Shown here: piece by piece, positions 30,051 to 39,081 of the stretch
How the letters are laid out: every line of letters begins with the position of its first letter
How positions within the stretch are numbered: the stretch's first letter is position 1
Assembly: GCF_900454865.1 (NCBI RefSeq)
Contig: NZ_UGTV01000015.1
Location: forward strand, 930,001 to 994,000
DNA: 64,000 bases
Direction: 5' to 3'
Origin: Pasteurella canis
GTDB lineage: Bacteria > Pseudomonadota > Gammaproteobacteria > Enterobacterales > Pasteurellaceae
The notes under the pieces: generated by a model
The model's database searches: none
Told to the model about the DNA's origin: nothing
Seen by the model: only the letters and a program-made list of their open reading frames with translations
Position numbers and translations under genes: made by a program

Positions 30051-30830
30051 TTAAGCTTTGCCAAAAAAAGCGAGTATATTATGTCGAATCGCTTTTATCG
30101 GAAATTTCACTAATAATTGCCACTGTGCTTCAGTATAAAATTGATTATGAAATGGTCTTAAACGCTTATATACCTCAAAAGACTCCTCTCTACGCCCTAA
30201 ACGATATAATGCCTCTGCCCAAATTAACTGTGCTTTAGCATACATAGTGATATCATCTTCTGCTGAGACCATCGTACAGGTCGCAATACATTCAGAATAA
30301 CGCTTCAAATTCTTTAACAGTAAAGCCATATTCGTTTTAGCCGTAGCAAATAAACTCGCACCATCAGCTTGTTTAATTGTGTTAAGCAATTTTAGCGACT
30401 CTTCTACTTTATTTAAGCTAATCAGCACTGAACTTAAGAAAAGTTTGTCTTCTGCATCTAGAACTATTTGTTGAGAAAAGTCCAAATATAGCTGTTCTAG
30501 TTCATCAAATTTTTTCAAATAAATAAGCAAGTTTGCTAATTGCATTTGAGCTGAACGATACACCATTTTATTCTCATTAGGAATATGACGATAAATATCA
30601 AAAACATGCTCAAAGTTCCGTAACATCTTAGCGGGTTTCTCTCTTTCTAAGATCTCTAATAAAGCGGCTTTTTGAATTTGGAGTAAATGGTATAGCTCTG
30701 GTTCTGTTTGCTGATCAATATCCATTTTGTCTAATACTAATAGAGCTGCTTTCGTCTTTTTTTGTTTTGCTAACGCAATAGCTGGTCCTGCTACGCTTAC
30801 AAATCGCTGGGTTATTTTGTCATCTAACAT
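30051..30830 (-). CDS. Tetratricopeptide-repeat protein
   Basis: 259 residues from the ATG at 30830 (MLDDKITQRF); a TTG at 30851 overlaps the uvrB end and is the alternative. No signal peptide is visible, so it is probably cytoplasmic. Degenerate TPR-like helical pairs run through the protein (for example AKTNMALLLKNLKRYSECIA and AKAQLIWAEALYRLGRREES). Its partner and role are unknown. It starts 10 bases after the uvrB stop and is likely cotranscribed with it. Confidence 0.75.
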   Translation of the reverse strand: MLDDKITQRFVSVAGPAIALAKQKKTKAALLVLDKMDIDQQTEPELYHLLQIQKAALLEILEREKPAKMLRNFEHVFDIYRHIPNENKMVYRSAQMQLANLLIYLKKFDELEQLYLDFSQQIVLDAEDKLFLSSVLISLNKVEESLKLLNTIKQADGASLFATAKTNMALLLKNLKRYSECIATCTMVSAEDDITMYAKAQLIWAEALYRLGRREESFEVYKRLRPFHNQFYTEAQWQLLVKFPIKAIRHNILAFFGKA

Positions 30831-30840
30831 AATTAACTCG

Positions 30841-32874
30841 TTAAACCTCAAAAAAATGTTGTCTTAATTGCTGTAATTGATCGCGAACCGCCGCCGCTTT
30901 TTCAAATTCAAGGTTTTGTGCATATTTATACATTTGCTGCTCTAACTTCTTAATCTGTTGCTGATATTCTTTTGGTGTTTGTGGTAATTGATAAAGTGCG
31001 GTCGACTCTCCCGACTTTTTAGCCGTTTTATTGGCTTTTGCTTTATTATTTGCCCCCTGACCAATATCCAACAATTCACCAACTTTTTTATTTAGAGCTT
31101 GTGGAATAATGCCTCGCTCTTGATTATATTTCATTTGTTTTTCACGGCGACGATGCGTTTCACCAATCGCTTTTTCCATAGAGTTAGTTACACGATCTGC
31201 ATATAAAATGGCTTTGCCTTTCAAGTTACGCGCTGCTCGACCAATAGTTTGTATCAGTGAGCGTTCTGAACGTAAAAAGCCTTCTTTATCCGCATCTAAA
31301 ATAGCCACTAATGATACTTCGGGAATATCTAAGCCTTCTCTTAATAGGTTGATCCCTACTAACACATCAAATTCCCCTAAGCGTAAGTCACGAATGATTT
31401 CAACACGCTCGACCGTATCAATGTCTGAATGTAAATAACGCACTCGGATACCATGTTCATCAAGATAGTCCGTCAGATCTTCTGCCATTTTCTTAGTCAG
31501 GGTTGTCACTAATACTCGCTCATTTTGATCAGCTCTTTGACGTGCTTCAGAAAGCAAATCATCGACTTGAATAGCAACAGGGCGAATCTCGATCTCAGGA
31601 TCCAGTAAACCTGTTGGACGTACAACTTGATCAATAATTTCTCCACCAGACTTTTCCAGCTCATAAGGTCCAGGTGTTGCGGATACATAAATAGTTTGTG
31701 GCGCTAAACGCTCAAACTCTTCAAAACGTAATGGTCGATTATCCAAAGCTGAGGGTAACCTAAAGCCATATTCAACTAATGTTTCTTTACGTGAACGGTC
31801 ACCACGATACATACCACCAATTTGCGGGACTGTGACATGAGATTCATCAATAATTAATAACGCATCAGATGGCATGTAATCAAATAATGTTGGTGGTGGC
31901 TCTCCTTCATTTCGCCCCGAGAGATAACGTGAATAATTTTCAATTCCAGAACAATAACCCAATTCATTCATCATCTCGATATCAAATTGTGTACGTTGTG
32001 TAATACGCTGTTCTTCTAACAGCTTGTTATTTTCTAACAAGAATTTTTTACGCTCTGCCAATTCAGCCTTAATTTTTTCAATTGCATCTAAAATACGCTC
32101 ACGAGGCGTCACATAGTGCGTTTTCGGGTAAATCGTATAACGAGGGACTGCACCGAAACTTGTTCCAGTGAGAGGATCAAATAAACTTAACCGTTCAATC
32201 TCATCATCAAATAATTCAATCCGTATTGCTCTGTCATCTGATTCAGCAGGAAAAATATCAATAATTTCCCCACGTACACGAAATGTGCCACGTTGAAATG
32301 CTTGATCATTACGGGTGTACTGTAATTCAGCTAATTTTGCTAATATTTGACGTTGGTTAATAATTGCTCCTGTTTGTAGATGGAGCATCATTTTGAGATA
32401 AGAGTCAGGATCACCCAAACCATAAATGGCAGATACAGAAGCAACAACAATAGTATCTCGGCGCTCTAAAAATGATTTTGTCGCTGACAAACGCATTTGT
32501 TCAATTTGATCATTAATTGAAGCATCTTTTTCAATAAAAGTGTCACTACTAGGCACATAAGCTTCTGGCTGATAATAATCATAATAAGATACAAAGTATT
32601 CCACTGCATTTTCGGGAAAAAATGCTTTCATTTCAGCATAAAGCTGTGCGGCTAATGTTTTATTAGGTGCGAGTAACATTGCTGGACGATTTAGCGTCGC
32701 AATCACATTCGCAATAGTAAAGGTTTTACCTGAACCTGTTACACCTAATAAAGTCTGATGACCTAAACCATTTTCTAAACCATCAATAAGTTGTTGAATT
32801 GCCTGAGGTTGATCGCCAGAGGGTTGAAAATCAGAGTGTAAAATGAAAGACTTTGTATTAATTTTTTGTGCCAT
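30841..32874 (-). CDS. uvrB: UvrABC excision repair protein UvrB
   Basis: 677 residues, close to the 673 of E. coli. UvrB verifies DNA damage, loaded by UvrA, and recruits UvrC. Seen: Walker [11 protein letters not shown] (near 45), the beta-hairpin [12 protein letters not shown], the helicase motif [10 protein letters not shown], motif [11 protein letters not shown] and the C-terminal UvrC-binding UVR helix pair ending near [11 protein letters not shown]. An uptake signal lies at 30994-31002. Upstream lie an uptake signal (32897-32905) and a pair of DnaA boxes. Confidence 0.97.
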   Translation of the reverse strand: MAQKINTKSFILHSDFQPSGDQPQAIQQLIDGLENGLGHQTLLGVTGSGKTFTIANVIATLNRPAMLLAPNKTLAAQLYAEMKAFFPENAVEYFVSYYDYYQPEAYVPSSDTFIEKDASINDQIEQMRLSATKSFLERRDTIVVASVSAIYGLGDPDSYLKMMLHLQTGAIINQRQILAKLAELQYTRNDQAFQRGTFRVRGEIIDIFPAESDDRAIRIELFDDEIERLSLFDPLTGTSFGAVPRYTIYPKTHYVTPRERILDAIEKIKAELAERKKFLLENNKLLEEQRITQRTQFDIEMMNELGYCSGIENYSRYLSGRNEGEPPPTLFDYMPSDALLIIDESHVTVPQIGGMYRGDRSRKETLVEYGFRLPSALDNRPLRFEEFERLAPQTIYVSATPGPYELEKSGGEIIDQVVRPTGLLDPEIEIRPVAIQVDDLLSEARQRADQNERVLVTTLTKKMAEDLTDYLDEHGIRVRYLHSDIDTVERVEIIRDLRLGEFDVLVGINLLREGLDIPEVSLVAILDADKEGFLRSERSLIQTIGRAARNLKGKAILYADRVTNSMEKAIGETHRRREKQMKYNQERGIIPQALNKKVGELLDIGQGANNKAKANKTAKKSGESTALYQLPQTPKEYQQQIKKLEQQMYKYAQNLEFEKAAAVRDQLQQLRQHFFEV

Positions 32875-33143
32875 ATCGTCTCAACGGATCAGTTAAAAGT
32901 GCGGTCAATTTTAGCATAGTTTTACACGAAATCTTGTACTAAAAAATCTAGGTTTTACACAGACTTATAATTGTCAAGATTGAAACTTCACAAATTTGAA
33001 AAAAAATTTAAAAAATTTGCTAGAGTTTTTATAACTAATTGATAAATAAAAAAATGTTATTTTATAACCAATTAAGTGATGAAAGTGAATAATACTAGTA
33101 ATGGCTTAGAGTTAGCGATTTTTTTTAACAACAACTCACAGAG

Positions 33144-33166
33144 TTATCCACAACCTCTGTGGATAT
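33144..33166. promoter_or_regulatory. Inverted pair of DnaA boxes
   Basis: TTATCCACA (33144-33152) is a perfect DnaA box; TGTGGATAT (33158-33166) is an inverted copy with one mismatch, five bases away. They lie in AT-rich DNA between uvrB (minus) and tRNA-Asn (plus). Confidence 0.6.
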
Positions 33167-33208
33167 AAAAATCATCTAAAAAAGTTGCATGTTTTTCTTT
33201 TTTTAAGG

Positions 33209-33237
33209 TTGACAAGGAATAATAAGCACATTATCAT
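33209..33237 (+). promoter_or_regulatory. Promoter of tRNA-Asn
   Basis: TTGACA (33209-33214), a 17-base spacer and TATCAT (33232-33237), 33 bases before the mature tRNA. Confidence 0.85.
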
Positions 33238-33270
33238 ACGCCACCTAAATTCTTTGTGATACAGGATTTT

Positions 33271-33346
33271 TCCTCCTTAGTTCAGTCGGCAGAACGGCGG
33301 ACTGTTAATCCGTATGTCGCTGGTTCAAGTCCAGCAGGAGGAGCCA
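33271..33346 (+). tRNA. tRNA-Asn (GTT anticodon)
   Basis: 76 bases including an encoded CCA end. The acceptor arms TCCTCCT and AGGAGGA pair; the D-loop is AGTTCAGTCGGCAGA, the anticodon loop is CTGTTAATC with anticodon GTT, and the T-arm is CTGGTTCAAGTCCAG. It closely resembles E. coli tRNA-Asn. Confidence 0.97.
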
Positions 33347-33412
33347 ATTTTTCTTTTGGTAGACTTTTATTTGTCTCCTTTTATAAAAGTTTATTTTTAA
33401 CCAAAAGACTTT

Positions 33413-33444
33413 AAGCCCATATCCTCCTTATGGGCTTTTATTTT
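33413..33444 (+). terminator. Terminator after tRNA-Asn
   Basis: AAGCCCAT and ATGGGCTT form an 8-bp stem followed by TTATTTTTT. Confidence 0.85.
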
Positions 33445-33526
33445 TTCATCAGTTCATCTTCTCTTTCTCTACTTTTGCATATATTATACGCGTCCAAATT
33501 TCACTATTTTTATAATAGGATTGTAG

Positions 33527-34495
33527 ATGTTATTAGAAGCTTCTTTTGCTATTATTATCGGGTTAATTATTTTAGTTTGGAGTGCAGATCATTTTGTTGA
33601 TGGCGCTGCAGCCTTAGCCCGCTATTTAGGAATGTCTCCATTATTGATTGGTATTTTAATTATTGGTTTTGGTACCTCAATGCCAGAGATGGTCGTCTCA
33701 GCACTTTCTGCATTTAATGGCAGTCCAGGTATTGCATTAGGTAATGCCTATGGTTCCAATATCACAAATATTGCGCTAATTCTCGGTTTAACTGCATTAA
33801 TCAAACCATTAACCGTACATGGTAGCGTAATAAAAAAAGAGCTGCCAATATTGCTTGTTGTCACATTTATATCAGCTTATTTCTTACTTGATATGCAAAT
33901 TTCCGTTTTAGAAGCTTGCATTTTACTAGGCTTTTTCATTATTTATGTGCTGTGGACAATTTGGTCAAGTAAAAAACAACGCGCATCTATCCAAGCCGCC
34001 TATGAGGAAGAAGGGGCAGAACAACACATATCACTAAAAGCATCCCTCTTTTGGCTAATTGGAGGACTTATTTTACTGATGTTGAGTTCTCAGTTACTCG
34101 TTTGGGGGGCGATAAAAGTCGCTAATTATTTAGGAGTAAGCGATCTTGTTATTGGATTGACTGTGGTTGCAATCGGAACCTCATTGCCTGAAGTAGCAGC
34201 TTCTATAGCAGCTGCGCGTAAAGGTGAAGTAGATCTTGCAGTAGGCAATATTATTGGTTCAAACTTATACAATACGTTAGCAGTTGTAGGATTAGCTGGC
34301 GTTATTATGCCAATTGAAGCAGAAAATGAAGTACTCACTCGTGATATGGTAGTGATGTCAGCCCTGACGATAGCATTATTTATCTTTGGTTTTATTGCCT
34401 ACAAAAAACGCTATGCTCTAGGTCGATTAGTAGGTTTACTCTTTTTTACTAGTTACATCAGTTACACTATCTTTTTAATTCATAGCACAATTTGA
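33527..34495 (+). CDS. Calcium/sodium antiporter, YrbG-like
   Basis: 322 residues of an inner-membrane cation exchanger of the CaCA superfamily with about ten helices. The two alpha-repeats are clear: GFGTSMPEMVVSALSAFNG followed by ALGNAYGSNITNIALILG, and AIGTSLPEVAASIAAARKG followed by AVGNIIGSNLYNTLAVVG. A central cytoplasmic loop is short and charged. The ATG is preceded by ATAGGA. A strong terminator follows. Confidence 0.93.
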   Translation: MLLEASFAIIIGLIILVWSADHFVDGAAALARYLGMSPLLIGILIIGFGTSMPEMVVSALSAFNGSPGIALGNAYGSNITNIALILGLTALIKPLTVHGSVIKKELPILLVVTFISAYFLLDMQISVLEACILLGFFIIYVLWTIWSSKKQRASIQAAYEEEGAEQHISLKASLFWLIGGLILLMLSSQLLVWGAIKVANYLGVSDLVIGLTVVAIGTSLPEVAASIAAARKGEVDLAVGNIIGSNLYNTLAVVGLAGVIMPIEAENEVLTRDMVVMSALTIALFIFGFIAYKKRYALGRLVGLLFFTSYISYTIFLIHSTI

Positions 34496-34511
34496 TACAT
34501 CTTATAAAATG

Positions 34512-34537
34512 AAAAGCAGATCTTATGATCTGCTTTT
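34512..34537. terminator. Bidirectional terminator
   Basis: AAAAGCAGATC-TTAT-GATCTGCTTTT, an 11-bp stem between the antiporter and the convergent metal transporter gene. Confidence 0.9.
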
Positions 34538-34599
34538 TCCATTATTATGCATAAAAAAAGCAATTTACTGCAAATAGCCTTCATTGTATTTGTTTAAAA

Positions 34600-35613
34600 T
34601 TAACGCATAAATAAAGCGGCTCCTCCAGTAGTAGATAATGTAGTGCCATACAATAAACTCGTTGCAAAAAAGACTAGTAAAACGCCAGCGAGCAACTTAA
34701 TTAAACTTTCACTATTATGCGGTAAGCTTGATGAAAATTGGTACCATTTGCTAATTCGTAATGCACTATGCCTTGCATATAACACAATTAAAGCAAAACA
34801 AGATAAAGTCAATCCTGTTCCTATTGCCATTGCAAAAGTTGCGATAACTCCCCACAAATAGAGATCAAGCATATAAGCTAAAAACAAAATAAAAATCGCT
34901 CCTGAACATGGTCGCATACCAATACTACAGATCACTAAAAATTGTGATTTCCAATCCATCGCAGCTGCTAACTGAGTTTGATTGGGTAAGTGTTGATGAC
35001 CACAACCACAAGATTGATGATGATCATGATGTGATGAAACTAACTGTTGCCCTACTTTAATTACATTTAGTGATGGGGTCTTAACGGAGAGAATTTGAGG
35101 TTGTTGTTTTCTCCTGCTTTTTACGTAAGATAAATAATAGTTTTTCCCATATTGATAACACCAACTTAATCCTAATAAAAATAACAAGAGAAAAGCTGTA
35201 CGTTCTAACCAAAGTTGCGTTAATTTAAAATACTGAGAAGAAAGGTTAAGTAACACAACAATAATAGATGTTGCCGCCACAGCAACAGCACCTTGCATTA
35301 AAGAAGAAAGCAAAGTCAATTTCATACTAGTTTTTAGCTGCGTTTGATGAGTAGATAAATAAGTTGCAATGATGAATTTACCATGTCCAGGACCTAAAGC
35401 ATGAAATACACCATAAAAAAAACTTATAATAATTAACCAACCACCCGCATACGCCTTATCTTCATTAATTTGATGTAAATAGCCTGACATTAACTGGTTA
35501 AAATCACGTTGCCAAATGGCTATTTTGAAAAATAAATAAGGAAATAAAAAATAAGCTGTAACACCTAATAATAACAAAATAATACTATACTTTATTGGAA
35601 AATTTATTCGCAT
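34600..35613 (-). CDS. NicO/RcnA-family nickel/cobalt transporter
   Basis: 337 residues with about six membrane helices. The first half contains HALGPGHGKFIIATYL, the HxxxxGHGK metal motif of the NicO family. A His/Cys-rich cytoplasmic loop (HHDHHQSCGCGHQH, about residue 195) should bind metal, and GMRPCSGAIFILF is the second family motif. Members either import or export Ni/Co. It overlaps the end of the upstream DUF1007 gene by 10 bases, an arrangement also seen in H. influenzae. Confidence 0.88.
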   Translation of the reverse strand: MRINFPIKYSIILLLLGVTAYFLFPYLFFKIAIWQRDFNQLMSGYLHQINEDKAYAGGWLIIISFFYGVFHALGPGHGKFIIATYLSTHQTQLKTSMKLTLLSSLMQGAVAVAATSIIVVLLNLSSQYFKLTQLWLERTAFLLLFLLGLSWCYQYGKNYYLSYVKSRRKQQPQILSVKTPSLNVIKVGQQLVSSHHDHHQSCGCGHQHLPNQTQLAAAMDWKSQFLVICSIGMRPCSGAIFILFLAYMLDLYLWGVIATFAMAIGTGLTLSCFALIVLYARHSALRISKWYQFSSSLPHNSESLIKLLAGVLLVFFATSLLYGTTLSTTGGAALFMR

Positions 35614-36245
35614 ATTAACATCACTTTTTGCGCAAATAGTACACCCAAAGAATCATCTTCATCACGCTGAGTTTGATCTAATGAATTCGCATATTGTTTA
35701 ATTTTTGCATCAACTTGTGGTTCAACAACCTCTCCACGACAATGTGTAGAAATTTGTGAAAAATCGACCGCACTTTGCTTTGTTTGATCATAATACATTG
35801 AGACATAATAAGTAGGATCATATGTCAATAAAGTGAACTGATTATTCACTAACTCTTGGGGCTTAGACAACAAAAAATCAAAATAGTACATTACTTGGTT
35901 ATTATTTGCTTTCATACCGTAATTTTGTGGTTTAGCGCTATATTTTACTTTATTTCCTTGCTTATCGAATAAATAGCTGAAATAGTGTTCATGTACAATG
36001 TTACCCATCACTTCATCAATTAATTTCTGTAATGCCTTTTTATTGCCTCTTGTTTGCCGAATATCATATAGCATCGTCGCAGAACTGGCTTCATCCAAAA
36101 CCCATTCCATTGAAAATCCAGTTAACAGCCCTTCTTTCACTAATATTTTTGTTTTCATTTCAATAAATGCATGTGGATGTGCATGAAGATTAAATGAAAA
36201 TAAGCTGATAAAAAATAAGAAAACACTAATAGAAAACGGTTTCAT
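35604..36245 (-). CDS. DUF1007 periplasmic protein linked to metal transport
   Basis: 213 residues. A signal peptide (about 1-22) precedes a mature N-terminus rich in His (HAHPHAFIEMKT), typical of DUF1007 proteins, which are commonly encoded beside NicO or zinc/nickel transporters. It probably binds the metal in the periplasm. An uptake signal lies at 35767-35775. It is the first gene of the two-gene operon. Confidence 0.85.
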   Translation of the reverse strand: MKPFSISVFLFFISLFSFNLHAHPHAFIEMKTKILVKEGLLTGFSMEWVLDEASSATMLYDIRQTRGNKKALQKLIDEVMGNIVHEHYFSYLFDKQGNKVKYSAKPQNYGMKANNNQVMYYFDFLLSKPQELVNNQFTLLTYDPTYYVSMYYDQTKQSAVDFSQISTHCRGEVVEPQVDAKIKQYANSLDQTQRDEDDSLGVLFAQKVMLICE

Positions 36246-36398
36246 TCTATCCTATCTCCGAAATGTAAATTTACGTAACAATAGCTTATAAAAGTTAATA
36301 ACATAATTCATTTTTGTTATAATAAATGCGTATTTTTTTACTAAAAATCACAAAAATAGTTACATTAAAGAGATTAAATACTTATTTAAAGTGATTTT

Positions 36399-36414
36399 TG
36401 TGACAAACTTCAAA
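36399..36414 (+). promoter_or_regulatory. Possible CRP site upstream of candidate sRNA
   Basis: TGTGA-CAAACT-TCAAA matches the CRP consensus at nine of ten fixed positions; its centre lies about 60 bases before the predicted RNA start, a class I activator position. Confidence 0.4.
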
Positions 36415-36465
36415 AATAATGTAAAAATTGTTTCACATCAGTGTAAATTTATGTAAAATACAAAC

Positions 36466-36561
36466 CGTCAAGTGATTGCTTGATATTCATAAAGTTCCTA
36501 AATAAAATAATCATAAATAGCTAAACTACTTTCCTACCCTCCAGTTCGGAGGGTTTTTTTT
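36466..36561 (+). ncRNA. Candidate Hfq-type small RNA
   Basis: About 96 bases between a promoter-like element (TTCACA at 36432, TAAAAT at 36454) and a strong intrinsic terminator (36537-36561). The 5' part can form a small hairpin (TCAAG/CTTGA), followed by an A/U-rich unpaired stretch, then the terminator stem with a U8 tail, the layout of Hfq-bound sRNAs. No ORF occupies it, the nearest upstream + gene ends 2 kb away, and ettA has its own promoter-like element downstream. It could instead be a leader attenuator of ettA. Confidence 0.45.
36537..36561 (+). terminator. Strong orphan intrinsic terminator
   Basis: CCCTCC-AGTTC-GGAGGG followed by eight T residues. No protein gene on this strand ends near it. 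Confidence 0.9.
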
Positions 36562-36569
36562 ATCTCTAA

Positions 36570-36599
36570 TTGGCTAATCTAGCAAATTTCAAGTAAAAT
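36570..36599 (+). promoter_or_regulatory. Probable ettA promoter
   Basis: TTGGCT (36570-36575), an 18-base spacer and TAAAAT (36594-36599), followed at once by an uptake signal (36601-36609). Confidence 0.45.
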
Positions 36600-36642
36600 A
36601 ACCGCACTTTTTTTCTATTTTACAAGTATAACGAGAGAAATT

Positions 36643-38313
36643 ATGTCATCACAATTTGTTTATACGATGCATCGCGTTGGCAAAATCGTGCCTCCGAAGC
36701 GTCATATTTTAAAAGATATCTCACTTAGCTTCTTTCCTGGCGCAAAAATCGGCGTACTCGGTTTAAACGGTGCGGGTAAATCGACTTTACTACGCATTAT
36801 GGCGGGAATTGATAAAGAAATTGAAGGGGAGGCTCGCCCACAGCCAGGGATTAAAATTGGTTATTTACCACAAGAACCAAAATTAGATCCTCAACAAACT
36901 GTACGTGAAGCAATTGAAGAAGCCGTGAGTGAAGTGAAACAAGCATTAACTCGCTTAGATGAAGTGTACGCGCTTTATGCTGACCCAGATGCAGATTTTG
37001 ATAAGTTAGCAGCAGAGCAAGCTAAATTAGAAGCGATTATTCAAACTCACGATGGACATAATCTTGAGAATCAATTAGAGCGAGCAGCTGATGCATTACG
37101 CCTACCAGATTGGGAGGCTAAAATCGAACATTTATCAGGGGGAGAGCGCCGCCGAGTCGCGCTTTGTCGATTACTGCTCGAAAAACCGGATATGTTACTA
37201 CTAGATGAACCAACTAACCATTTAGATGCAGAATCTGTTGCTTGGTTAGAGCGTTTCTTACATGATTATGAAGGTACCGTTGTAGCAATTACTCACGATC
37301 GTTACTTCTTAGATAACGTTGCAGGTTGGATCTTAGAACTTGACCGTGGTGAAGGTATTCCTTGGGAGGGTAATTATTCTTCTTGGTTAGAACAAAAAGA
37401 AAAACGTTTAGCCCAAGAACAAGCTGCTGAATCTGCACGTCAGAAATCAATTGAGAAAGAATTAGAATGGGTTCGCCAAAATCCAAAAGGTCGCCAAGCA
37501 AAAAGCAAAGCACGTATGGCACGCTTTGAGGAACTCAATAGTGGCGAATATCAAAAACGTAACGAAACTAATGAACTATTTATTCCACCAGGTCCACGTT
37601 TAGGTGATAAAGTCATTGAGGTACAAGGACTCACTAAATCTTATGGTGATCGTACATTAATTGATAATCTTTCATTCAGTATTCCTAAAGGGGCGATTGT
37701 AGGTATTATTGGTCCTAATGGCGCAGGTAAATCCACTTTATTCCGTATGCTTGCGGGGCAAGAGCAACCTGATTCAGGTAGTGTTACTTTAGGTGAAACA
37801 GTCGTACTTGCTTCTGTTGATCAGTTCCGTGATGCGATGGATGATAAAAAAACAGTCTGGGAAGAAGTCTCTAACGGGCAAGATATTTTACGTATAGGCA
37901 ACTTTGAAATTCCAAGCCGTGCTTATGTGGGACGCTTTAACTTTAAAGGCGTGGATCAACAAAAACGTGTAGGTGAATTATCTGGTGGTGAACGTGGTCG
38001 TTTACATCTGGCTAAACTCTTACAAGCTGGTGGTAACGTATTGTTATTAGACGAGCCAACTAACGATCTTGACGTGGAAACTCTACGTGCACTTGAAAAT
38101 GCGATCTTAGAATTCCCTGGTTGTGCAATGGTGATCTCACATGACCGCTGGTTCTTAGACCGTATCGCAACTCATATTCTAGATTACGGCGATGAAGGAA
38201 AAGTCACTTTCTATGAGGGCAACTTCTCTGACTATGAAGAGTGGAAAAAGAAAACTTTTGGTGCCGATGCAATCCAGCCACATCGAATTAAATACAAACG
38301 TATTACTAAATAA
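36643..38313 (+). CDS. ettA: Energy-dependent translational throttle protein EttA
   Basis: 556 residues, an ABC-F protein with two ATPase modules. It binds the ribosomal E site and gates the first elongation steps according to ATP/ADP ratio. Walker A motifs are GLNGAGKST (near 38) and GPNGAGKST (near 356); signatures are LSGGERRR and LSGGERGR; Walker B segments are MLLLDEPTNHLD and VLLLDEPTNDLD. Between the modules lies the P-site tRNA interaction segment with KSKARMARFEEL. The ATG follows ACGAGAG. Confidence 0.95.
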   Translation: MSSQFVYTMHRVGKIVPPKRHILKDISLSFFPGAKIGVLGLNGAGKSTLLRIMAGIDKEIEGEARPQPGIKIGYLPQEPKLDPQQTVREAIEEAVSEVKQALTRLDEVYALYADPDADFDKLAAEQAKLEAIIQTHDGHNLENQLERAADALRLPDWEAKIEHLSGGERRRVALCRLLLEKPDMLLLDEPTNHLDAESVAWLERFLHDYEGTVVAITHDRYFLDNVAGWILELDRGEGIPWEGNYSSWLEQKEKRLAQEQAAESARQKSIEKELEWVRQNPKGRQAKSKARMARFEELNSGEYQKRNETNELFIPPGPRLGDKVIEVQGLTKSYGDRTLIDNLSFSIPKGAIVGIIGPNGAGKSTLFRMLAGQEQPDSGSVTLGETVVLASVDQFRDAMDDKKTVWEEVSNGQDILRIGNFEIPSRAYVGRFNFKGVDQQKRVGELSGGERGRLHLAKLLQAGGNVLLLDEPTNDLDVETLRALENAILEFPGCAMVISHDRWFLDRIATHILDYGDEGKVTFYEGNFSDYEEWKKKTFGADAIQPHRIKYKRITK

Positions 38314-38320
38314 CGTCCAA

Positions 38321-38350
38321 AATAAACCGCACATTAAAGTGCGGTTTATT
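38321..38350. terminator. Inverted uptake-signal terminator after ettA
   Basis: AATAAACCGCAC and GTGCGGTTTATT form a 12-bp stem; the right arm contains a full AAGTGCGGT (38337-38345). It lies between convergent genes. Confidence 0.85.
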
Positions 38351-38369
38351 TTTGTGGAATTTTACCCAG

Positions 38370-38594
38370 TTATTTTATACGCTTTAAACGCCATAATTGA
38401 TAAATATGAATAATGACTAAAAACGTATTCAATCCAGCGACAGGATATGCTTGAATTCGCAATGCATAGATTATAAAGAAAATTGCGCCTATCCCATTAA
38501 TAACGCGTATAAAAACGATATTCTTAAATAAAAAAGAAATTGCGACTAATAATCCTGCAATATAGCCTAATAGCTCATTTACATTAAATTCCAT
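38370..38594 (-). CDS. Small integral membrane protein (74 aa)
   Basis: Two to three hydrophobic helices (about 8-24, 27-45, 52-66) and a basic C-terminus (WRLKRIK). The pattern, with LGYIAGLLVAISF and a later NGIGAIFFIIYALRIQAYPV, recalls YgjV-like or SemiSWEET-type small membrane proteins, but I am not certain of the family. It stands alone between ettA and azlD. Confidence 0.65.
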   Translation of the reverse strand: MEFNVNELLGYIAGLLVAISFLFKNIVFIRVINGIGAIFFIIYALRIQAYPVAGLNTFLVIIHIYQLWRLKRIK

Positions 38595-38749
38595 GTTGCC
38601 TCTTTAAAATAAATTTTCTATCTCATTGATAACACTATGATAAATTATTTTTTTATTGACTTAAAGATCATCATAACTAGGCAAACGGTTGCTAGAAAGT
38701 AAATTCATTTATTTTTTAAGAAAAATTAATATAAATGTTTTTTTAGATT

Positions 38750-39079
38750 TCAAATAAAGATAAATTGAACTAAAAACATATATAAGCCAGTCCCTACTGC
38801 AATAGAAAGAAACATATTTTTCTGCCCAAAATGCAGTAATAACACTACTATACCAGCAACAAAATCAGGGATACCATGATGAGCATTCAGTATATCTACA
38901 TTTTTATAGCAATATACAACTAACATACCAAACATTGCTGCTGGTAATACTTTACCTAAATATTGAATATAAGCTGGTATAGGTCTATTGGCAGGGAAAA
39001 CCCAAAATGGCAGCCAACGAAAAAGCTGTACACCACATATTCCCATTACAATCGTAATAATTTGCTCAGTTAAAGTCAT
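38750..39079 (-). CDS. azlD: Branched-chain amino acid exporter small subunit AzlD
   Basis: 109 residues from the ATG at 39079 (MTLTEQIITI), with GGAG upstream; longer in-frame starts would overlap azlC. Three to four membrane helices with VQLFRWLPFWVF and LPAAMFGMLVVYCYKNV, typical of AzlD. It starts 2 bases after the azlC stop and is expected to form the exporter with AzlC. Confidence 0.88.
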   Translation of the reverse strand: MTLTEQIITIVMGICGVQLFRWLPFWVFPANRPIPAYIQYLGKVLPAAMFGMLVVYCYKNVDILNAHHGIPDFVAGIVVLLLHFGQKNMFLSIAVGTGLYMFLVQFIFI

Positions 39080-39081
39080 AC

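Noticed and set aside
32875-33050. LexA box before uvrB
   Set aside because: I looked for CTG-N10-CAG and found only CTA-N9-CAG-like matches; not convincing.
33144-33166. Chromosomal replication origin
   Set aside because: Only two DnaA boxes, no cluster or 13-mer array, and no oriC marker genes (mnmG, mioC, dnaA) nearby.
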